Of a DNA stretch of 64,000 bases, positions 58,558 to 64,000 are shown one piece after another. A program made the translations under genes and the position numbers. The DNA lies in the NCBI RefSeq assembly GCF_026157085.1, contig NZ_JANPVN010000001.1:1736001-1800000 (forward strand), written 5' to 3'. The stretch comes from Sphingomicrobium arenosum. Its GTDB lineage: Bacteria > Pseudomonadota > Alphaproteobacteria > Sphingomonadales > Sphingomonadaceae. Each line of letters starts with the position of its first letter. Within the stretch, counting starts at the first letter, position 1. The notes under the pieces are model-generated. The model had not been told where the DNA came from and did not search any database. It saw nothing but the letters and a program-made list of their open reading frames with translations.

Positions 58558-60312
58558 TCAGGCGGCGCGCAGATGCTCGAGGAATTCGCCGAGCTGATAT
58601 TTCAGCTCTTCCGACTGATCCTGCAGCCCGCTGGCGGCGCCGAGCAATTGCTGCGCCGTCGCCCCTGAGGCCTGCGCGGCTTCGCCGACCTGGCTGATAT
58701 TGTCGCTGACGAGCTGCGTCCCCCGCGCCGCCTCGTCGATCGAGCGCGCCACTTCCGAGGAGGCCAGCGATTGCTGTTCGACCGCGCTGGTGACGGCGAG
58801 GCTGACTTCCTCCAGATGGCCGACCTTCGTGGCGATCGCGCCCAGCGCCTCGGCGCTCTCGCCCGAGCCCGAGCGGATACTGCCCAGCAGCGCCGCGATC
58901 TCGCTCGTCGCGTCCCGCGTCTGGCCCGCCAGCGCCTTCACTTCGGCGGCGACCACCGAAAAGCCCTTGCCCGCCTCCCCTGCGCGCGCCGCCTCGATGG
59001 TGGCGTTCAGGGCCAGCATGTTGGTACGCGAGGCGATCGAGCCGATGAGGGTGATGATGTCGTCGATGCGCGCGACCGAATTGGCCAGCTCCTCGATCCG
59101 CACATCTGCCGCGCGCACGTCGTTCACGACCTCGCGGGTGATATTCGCCGCGCCCGCCATCTGGCGGTTAATCTCGCCGATCGATTCGTTGAGCTCGTCA
59201 CCCGCCGAGGCGACCGTCATCACGTTGGACGAGGCCTGGTGCGAGGCGCTACCGACCAGCTGCGCCTGGTTCATCGTCTGCTCGGCACTGCTCGCCATGC
59301 CTTGCGCGGCGGCATGCACATCGCTCGATGCCTCGCTGACCTGCCGCGCCACGCGCCCGACATATTGTTCGAAGCGCGCCGCCAGTTCGAGCATTTCGAG
59401 ACGGCGCTGTTCGTCGGCCGCGGCCTTCTCTTCTTCGCGCTGCTTCTGCTGCTCGACCTCGCGTTGTGCCGCCTCGGCGGCCTCGCGCTGCAGTTCCTCC
59501 ATCTCGGCGGCATTGGCCTTGAAGACCTCCATCGCCCGCGCCATGTCGCCGACCTCGTCCCAGCGCTCCTGCTCGGGCACCTCGACGCCCTTGTCGCCGC
59601 GTGCGAGACGCAGCACTGCGTCGGTGAGGCGGCGCACCGCTCTCGACAGGTCGGCGGACGTGCTGAACGCCGCGCCCGCGCCGATCAGCATGACGATCGC
59701 CACCATGATCGAGATGCCCCATTCGGTCTGCGTCGCCAGCGTCTGCGTATGCTCGTGCAGCGCGGCTTCTTCTCGAGCCGCGATTTCCTCGACCTCGGCG
59801 ATGTCGGCGGTGATCTTGGCGGCATCTGCCTCGACCCGCCCGAGCAGCGCCAGGGTCTCGGCGTCGATCTCGACCTCTTCCACGTCCATGGCCCCGAAGT
59901 GCGTCTGGGCCTCGTCCACTATGGCACCGAGATCATCGAGGCGGAGGCGGACGTCGGCGAGATCCTTTCGTTCGACCGCGTTATCCGCGAGCCCGAGCGC
60001 CTCGTCGACCAGCTGATAGGCGTGTCCCATCGACGCCAGCGCCTTTTCGCGGTCGGCGTCATGATGCGCCTCGAGATAGGCGGTGGTAAATCCGGTCGCG
60101 CGCGCGGCCTCGGTTTCGAGCCGCGAGGTGGTCAGCGCAAAATTGGCGGTCCTTGCATAGGCTTCGGCATCCGCATTGATCGAGATGACGCTGACACAGC
60201 TGGAGATGCCGAGAATGGCGGTGAGTCCGAGGACCGCACCGAAGCCGCTCCTCAGCTTGACGTTGATCGCCTGCCGCTCATACCAGCCAGACAGGACGGG
60301 AATCTTAAACAT
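58558..60312 (-). CDS. methyl-accepting chemotaxis protein
   Basis: A 584-residue chemoreceptor. TM1 is about 25-47 ([20 protein letters not shown]), a periplasmic helical bundle of about 150 residues (small-ligand type) follows, TM2 is about 200-220, then a HAMP domain and an extended coiled coil rich in Glu/Gln. The signalling tip [20 protein letters not shown] is conserved. No pentapeptide for CheR binding is at the C-terminus, which ends HLRAA. No other chemotaxis gene is in view. The ligand is unknown. Confidence 0.93.
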   Translation of the reverse strand: MFKIPVLSGWYERQAINVKLRSGFGAVLGLTAILGISSCVSVISINADAEAYARTANFALTTSRLETEAARATGFTTAYLEAHHDADREKALASMGHAYQLVDEALGLADNAVERKDLADVRLRLDDLGAIVDEAQTHFGAMDVEEVEIDAETLALLGRVEADAAKITADIAEVEEIAAREEAALHEHTQTLATQTEWGISIMVAIVMLIGAGAAFSTSADLSRAVRRLTDAVLRLARGDKGVEVPEQERWDEVGDMARAMEVFKANAAEMEELQREAAEAAQREVEQQKQREEEKAAADEQRRLEMLELAARFEQYVGRVARQVSEASSDVHAAAQGMASSAEQTMNQAQLVGSASHQASSNVMTVASAGDELNESIGEINRQMAGAANITREVVNDVRAADVRIEELANSVARIDDIITLIGSIASRTNMLALNATIEAARAGEAGKGFSVVAAEVKALAGQTRDATSEIAALLGSIRSGSGESAEALGAIATKVGHLEEVSLAVTSAVEQQSLASSEVARSIDEAARGTQLVSDNISQVGEAAQASGATAQQLLGAASGLQDQSEELKYQLGEFLEHLRAA

Positions 60313-60354
60313 GATTTACAAATCCGCTACTAAACTACTGACGCGGAGTTAGCC

Positions 60355-60381
60355 CCCCTTGGCTCCCTCTTGGCCAAGGGG
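60355..60381. repeat. inverted repeat upstream of the chemoreceptor gene
   Basis: CCCCTTGGC (60355-60363) pairs with GCCAAGGGG (60373-60381) over a 9-base loop. It is between the stop of the DUF4126-like gene and the chemoreceptor start, both minus strand. No T-run; possibly a transcript end or leader hairpin. Confidence 0.55.
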
Positions 60382-60457
60382 AAGTGATCACCGATGCTTA
60401 AAGCGCGGTAAATGTGAACGCTCCCGTACCGACTTTTGAAGGTAGTGGCGCGTTTTT

Positions 60458-60925
60458 TCAGGTGGCGAGGGCCACGATCCCGACGATGCCCGCAATGACG
60501 ATCGCATCCTCGATTAGCGCGGCGGGCAAGTCGCGTCCGAATCGCTTGGCCAGCGCGAGCCGGAGCGGCAGGGTGGCGTAGGTGCCGATGACCGCGCCGG
60601 TCGCCCCCAAGGCCGCACCGAGCCAGCCCGAAGCCGGGTCGCTCGCCCCCAGCGCGATCGCCCCGCCGACCAGCGCGCCCATGGCGGCGCGGCCGATGAC
60701 CGCCGGGACCCAGGTCCGCGAGCGTGTCGTGACCTTGTCACCATAAAGCTCGCCCAGCGCCAGCAGGGTGAGCAGCGCGGCGGGCGCGGGTGCGCCGAGC
60801 CAGCCGAGCCCGGTGCCCGCGATGTCGAGCCAACCGAAGGCCGCGCTCCACGCCACCAGTGCCACCGGCGCGAAGGTGCGCGGTCCGTTGAGGAAGCCCG
60901 CGATAAAGGCGAGCAGGAGGGTCAT
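60458..60925 (-). CDS. DUF4126-like membrane protein
   Basis: A 155-residue membrane protein with about four to five spans: [20 protein letters not shown], then ALLTLLALGELYGDKVTTRS, RAAMGALVGGAIALGASDPA and an end segment LIEDAIVIAGIVGIVALAT. The pattern resembles DUF4126 proteins; function unknown. The ATG overlaps the stop of fahA (ATGA), so it is in the homogentisate operon, maybe by chance. Confidence 0.75.
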   Translation of the reverse strand: MTLLLAFIAGFLNGPRTFAPVALVAWSAAFGWLDIAGTGLGWLGAPAPAALLTLLALGELYGDKVTTRSRTWVPAVIGRAAMGALVGGAIALGASDPASGWLGAALGATGAVIGTYATLPLRLALAKRFGRDLPAALIEDAIVIAGIVGIVALAT

Positions 60926-62220
60926 CCGCGGTTCGCCACGACGCGCCCGACGGACTCGCCCAGCGCAATACCGGGTTGGCCCTCGGCGATCGCCCGCGCG
61001 CGCAGCGTCACTTCATCGCCATCCTCGAGGAAGGTGCGGGTTTCGCCATTGGGCAGGCTGATCGGCGCCTTGCCGCCGTCCGACAGTTCCATCATCGAGC
61101 CGTAACCGCTTTCTTCGGCGGTCGAGAGCGTGCCAGTCCCGATGAGGTCGCCGGGCTGCAGGTTGCAGCCATTGCTGGCATGGTGGGTGACGATCTGCGC
61201 GGCCGACCAATACATCGCCGCCGCCGCATCGCCCTCGCTCAATCGATAGGGGGACTCGCCCGCATCGCGCATCTTCTGGGTCGACAGGAGCACTTCGAGC
61301 CGAATGCCGAGCGCCGCCTTGTCGGGTCCGCCCTTGAGATAATCGAGCGGCTCGGGGTCGCCCTCGGGACGCGGCGGCATGGCCTGCATATAGGGGCCGA
61401 GCGCCTGCGGGGTGATCACCCAGGGACTGACCGTGGTGAGGAAGCTTTTGGCGAGGAACGGGCCCAGCGGCTGATATTCCCACGCCTGCAAGTCGCGCGC
61501 GGACCAGTCGTTCAAGAGGCAATAGCCCGCGATGTGGTTCTCGGCCTCGCCGATCGGGATCGGTTCGCCAAGCGCATTGCCTTCGCCCACCCAGATGCCC
61601 ATTTCGAGCTCGTAATCGAGCCGCGCGGAAGCGCTGCGCACCGGCGCCGCGCCCTCTTCGGCGGGGCGCTTCTGACCCGACGGGCGCACCACCGGATGGC
61701 CCGACACGCGCACGGAACTGGCCCGGCCATGATAGCCGATGGGCACATATTTATAGTTGGGCAGGAGCGGATTGTCGGGGCGGAACAGCTTGCCGATATT
61801 GGTGGCGTGATGGATGCCGACATAGAAGTCGGTATAATCGCCGACCAGCGCGGGCAGCTCCATCTCCACCTTGTCCATGCCGATGAGATGCTGGCCGATC
61901 GCGGCGCGATAATCGCTATCGGTGAGCAGCTCGGACAGGCGCATGCGCAGGGCCTGCATCGCCTCGGCCCCTAGCGCGAACAAGGCGTTAAGCATCGGCT
62001 GCTGCAGTGCCTCGCGCACATCCTCGTCCTCGATCAACTCGCCCTGCGCCAGCGCATCGAGGTCGAGGACATAATCGCCGATCGCGGTGCCGATCCGCGG
62101 CAGCCCGTCGTCGGTCGAAAAGACGCCGAGCGGCAAATTCTGGACGGGCCAGTCGGCATGGCCGTTGGCGCCATCGACCCAGCAGTCGAGATCGGGCGAA
62201 TTGGTGGAATCAGTCTGCAT
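60922..62220 (-). CDS. fahA: fumarylacetoacetase
   Basis: Cleaves fumarylacetoacetate to fumarate and acetoacetate, the last step of tyrosine/homogentisate breakdown. The 432 residues match the FAH length. Catalytic regions: [20 protein letters not shown] (metal Asp and His), the glutamates in [31 protein letters not shown] and [23 protein letters not shown] 62220 was chosen, with AGAGG ahead; it overlaps the end of hmgA by 11 bp. Maleylacetoacetate isomerase is not in the visible operon. Confidence 0.95.
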   Translation of the reverse strand: MQTDSTNSPDLDCWVDGANGHADWPVQNLPLGVFSTDDGLPRIGTAIGDYVLDLDALAQGELIEDEDVREALQQPMLNALFALGAEAMQALRMRLSELLTDSDYRAAIGQHLIGMDKVEMELPALVGDYTDFYVGIHHATNIGKLFRPDNPLLPNYKYVPIGYHGRASSVRVSGHPVVRPSGQKRPAEEGAAPVRSASARLDYELEMGIWVGEGNALGEPIPIGEAENHIAGYCLLNDWSARDLQAWEYQPLGPFLAKSFLTTVSPWVITPQALGPYMQAMPPRPEGDPEPLDYLKGGPDKAALGIRLEVLLSTQKMRDAGESPYRLSEGDAAAAMYWSAAQIVTHHASNGCNLQPGDLIGTGTLSTAEESGYGSMMELSDGGKAPISLPNGETRTFLEDGDEVTLRARAIAEGQPGIALGESVGRVVANRG

Positions 62221-63493
62221 CGGGTACCTCTGCCTTGGGGAAGCCCTGCCAGGCCTCGTCATAGTCGGGTTGCGCGCTCTGACACGCGAAGTCGGTCGGG
62301 CGATAGGGCCAGCAGGTCTCGACCATGAAGGCGAGCGTGCCGTCCATCTTCTGGGGCTTCAACGCCGCCTCGCTCGCTTTTTTCCATGTCTCGACGTCGG
62401 GACCATGCCCGCTCATGATATTGTGCAAGCTGATCCCGCCGGGCGAAAAGCCCTCGGCCTTGGCGTCATATTCGCCGAGGATGAGGCCCATCGCCTCGCT
62501 CATCACGTTGCGATGGAACCATGGCGGGCGGAACGTGTCCTCGGCCACCATCCAGCGCGGCGGAAAGATGACGAAATCGGCATTGGCGCGCCCCGGCACC
62601 TCCGACGGGCTGGTCAGCACGGTGAAGATGCTGGGATCGGGATGGTCGAAGCTGACCGTGTTCATCACGTTGAAGCGCGACAAATCGTAGCGCATCGGCG
62701 CGACATTGCCGTGCCAGGCGACGACGTCGAGCGGGCTATGATCGAGCGTGGTCGTCCACAGCCTCCCGCCATGCTTCTGGATCAGCTTATGGTCGCCGTC
62801 CTTATCCTCATAGGACGCCACCGGCATCTCGAAATCGCGCGGATTGGCGAGCCCGTTGGCGCCGATGGGCCCCAAATCGGGCAGGCGGAAGGGCGCGCCG
62901 TAATTTTCGGCGACATAGCCGCCCGCGCCCCCGTCAGGCACCTCGACACGAAAACGGATGCCACGCGGAATGAGCGCGATGTGCCCGGGTGGCACGTCGA
63001 GCCGCCCCATCTCGGTGACGAGATGCAGCGCGCCCCGCTGCGGGATGAAGAGCAGTTCGCCATCGCTGTTCATGAAGCTGCGATCCGCCATCGACACATC
63101 GGCGGAAAAAACATGCAGCGCCACGCCGCTGAGATCGGCGGGATCGCGCGTCGCCAGCATGGTCGCGAGACTGTCGACGAAATCCTGCCCCTCGGCCAGC
63201 GCGGGCGGGTCCCAGCGCAGCCGATTTGGCGCCAGCGGCTGCTCGCTGCCTATGGCGGTCAGCAGCGCATTGCCCTCATAGGGCGCATAAGGCGGATGAT
63301 CGGCGGTGGGACGCAGGCGATAGAGCCAGCTGCGCAAATTTTCGGGCCGCGCCATGGTGAAGGCGCTCGCGGAAAACTGCTCGGCATAGAGCCCGAAGGC
63401 CGGCCGCTGCGGGCTGTTGCGCCCGATCGGCAGCGCGCCCTTCACGGCTTCACTTTCGACATGACTGCCAAAGCCCGTCAGATAGTCACCCAT
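62210..63493 (-). CDS. hmgA: homogentisate 1,2-dioxygenase
   Basis: Fe(II) ring-cleaving enzyme converting homogentisate to maleylacetoacetate. The 427 residues carry the iron ligands in [20 protein letters not shown] (His and Glu) and [16 protein letters not shown] (His). N-terminal [20 protein letters not shown] and [20 protein letters not shown] are family marks. The ribosome-binding site CAGGAGGGAG is strong. It is coupled to fahA. Part of the tyrosine/phenylalanine catabolic operon. Confidence 0.96.
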   Translation of the reverse strand: MGDYLTGFGSHVESEAVKGALPIGRNSPQRPAFGLYAEQFSASAFTMARPENLRSWLYRLRPTADHPPYAPYEGNALLTAIGSEQPLAPNRLRWDPPALAEGQDFVDSLATMLATRDPADLSGVALHVFSADVSMADRSFMNSDGELLFIPQRGALHLVTEMGRLDVPPGHIALIPRGIRFRVEVPDGGAGGYVAENYGAPFRLPDLGPIGANGLANPRDFEMPVASYEDKDGDHKLIQKHGGRLWTTTLDHSPLDVVAWHGNVAPMRYDLSRFNVMNTVSFDHPDPSIFTVLTSPSEVPGRANADFVIFPPRWMVAEDTFRPPWFHRNVMSEAMGLILGEYDAKAEGFSPGGISLHNIMSGHGPDVETWKKASEAALKPQKMDGTLAFMVETCWPYRPTDFACQSAQPDYDEAWQGFPKAEVPDAD

Positions 63494-63563
63494 GACTGCT
63501 CCCTCCTGAGCGCGAACGGGTGGCGGCTGCGCACCCTCCTGTCAATCGCCGCGCTTGGCCGCG

Positions 63564-63734
63564 CTATGGCCGCGCCTCGCCCGATGGCACGAGCAACCCC
63601 GAGCTGTTCGCCTTCTGCTCTTCGTCAGCGATGAAATGATACCAGAGGAGAAAGACCCCGCAGAGCGTCAGGAGCGTGATCCACGCGCGCCTGGTGGTCA
63701 GGGGCTCGCCGTCATGCCAGCCCCAGTTGCTCAC
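63564..63734 (-). CDS. small membrane protein, 56 residues (hypothetical)
   Basis: Reads MSNWGWHDGEPLTTRRAWIT, then a hydrophobic span LLTLCGVFLLWYHFIA and a short tail ending LLVPSGEARP. The GTG start (63734) overlaps the TGA of the next upstream gene as GTGA, a strong sign of real translation. One membrane span; no family recognised. It lies 70 bp upstream of hmgA in the same direction. Confidence 0.62.
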   Translation of the reverse strand: MSNWGWHDGEPLTTRRAWITLLTLCGVFLLWYHFIADEEQKANSSGLLVPSGEARP

Positions 63735-63931
63735 GCCACCCGCCCTTGCGCGGCGGAATAGGCGCCCGCCGGCACCTCGGTCGGCGCCTCGATCTCCACC
63801 TCGGGGACGACGATTCCCAATTCGACGCGGAACAGGAAGAGGAGCAGGAGCAGAAGGCAGGCGGCGGCAATGATCAGCGCGATCATCGAGCGCTCCGACC
63901 CTTCGACGTGGAGGCTATTGTCTTCGGTCAT
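63731..63931 (-). CDS. small single-span membrane protein (hypothetical)
   Basis: A 66-residue frame: a hydrophilic start MTEDNSLHVEGSERS, a hydrophobic span MIALIIAAACLLLLLLFLFR, then a Val/Glu/Pro-rich tail VVPEVEIEAPTEVPAGAYSA. An ATG at 63886 is a shorter alternative start, with GGAG 8 nt before it. It is coupled to the 56-residue gene downstream and follows the partial gene at the window edge. Together they may be small subunits or accessory proteins of a membrane complex encoded beyond the window. Confidence 0.55.
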   Translation of the reverse strand: MTEDNSLHVEGSERSMIALIIAAACLLLLLLFLFRVELGIVVPEVEIEAPTEVPAGAYSAAQGRVA

Positions 63932-63942
63932 AGCAGCAAGCT

Positions 63943-64000
63943 CTAGCCGAAAAAGAGCCAGATGCCGACACCCACCATCACCGCGCCCGCCGAAATACCG
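63943..64000 (-). CDS. C-terminal end of a membrane protein (cut by window edge)
   Basis: The last 18 codons before a TAG at 63945-63943 read GISAGAVMVGVGIWLFFG. The strongly hydrophobic, Gly-rich stretch is typical of the last transmembrane helix of a polytopic protein. The stop lies 11 bp before the 66-residue gene, consistent with an operon. Too little is visible to name the family. Confidence 0.45.
   Translation of the reverse strand, partial: GISAGAVMVGVGIWLFFG

Noticed and set aside
60411..60427. TGTGAACGCTCCCG, partly like the LacI operator
   Set aside because: Only one half matches, and it is upstream of a chemoreceptor gene with no link to the sugar locus.
1..64000. CRISPR arrays, IS elements, prophage or integrase genes
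   Set aside because: No regularly spaced direct repeats and no transposase, integrase or phage structural motifs were seen in any frame.

Overview
The window is a contiguous piece of a high-GC alphaproteobacterial chromosome, most likely from the Sphingomonadales (Sphingomicrobium/Sphingomonas-like). The clues are the very high GC with strong G/C third positions, a 1547-residue NAD-dependent glutamate dehydrogenase, a TonB receptor next to a tryptophan-halogenase-like flavoprotein with a LacI regulator and GH3 enzyme, and the mix of homogentisate-pathway, MCE-transport and ABC1-kinase genes. Genus-level placement is inference. No CRISPR array, transposase, integrase or rRNA gene was seen. One tRNA gene (Thr, CGT) is present.

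Layout. 1-3210 (minus strand): an ion/pH set with NhaA, a TerC/Alx-type membrane protein and an alpha-carbonic anhydrase cut by the window edge, all overlapping, plus a small DUF465 protein. 3470-7412: an NTF2-like protein, then nrdA-nrdB behind a probable double NrdR site. 7415-9127: a two-gene cassette of clearly lower GC, a ParA-like ATPase and a class III nucleotidyl-cyclase-like protein, starting 2 bp after nrdB. This is the best candidate here for an undescribed system, possibly signalling or defence. 9264-10863: a DUF2188 protein and a RecB-like PD-(D/E)XK protein. 11095-15689: small membrane proteins, a membrane protein that appears to carry a nonsense codon, PPK2, NTF2-like and DsrE-like proteins, and an SNase-like nuclease.

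15861-30042: threonine aldolase-like enzyme, EamA exporter, aminopeptidase N, a complete MCE lipid-transport operon (MlaE-MlaF-MlaD-lipoprotein), a CDP-alcohol phosphotransferase with a HAD phosphatase, a Cys/Met-metabolism PLP enzyme, and lgt-midA-pgeF. 30109-36906: acyl-CoA synthetase, a molybdopterin-enzyme homologue that seems to lack its catalytic glutamate, ferrochelatase, acetoacetyl-CoA reductase, a ribbon-helix-helix protein and an ATP-grasp enzyme. 36915-44454: NAD-glutamate dehydrogenase, a PAS protein with a very long acidic linker, and tRNA-Thr.

44591-56166 is a carbohydrate-utilisation locus: TonB receptor, halogenase-like flavoprotein, secreted GH3 beta-glucosidase, LacI repressor and two MFS transporters. 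A shared palindrome, TGTGATCGTTCACA or close variants, lies in front of the TonB receptor/halogenase, GH3/lacI and FucP-type transporter units, so LacI probably controls all of them and itself. 56230-63999: ketopantoate-reductase-like protein, ABC1 kinase, chemoreceptor, and the homogentisate operon hmgA-fahA-DUF4126 with small membrane proteins upstream. Coding is dense: overlapping start/stop codons of the ATGA or GTGA type occur at many gene junctions.
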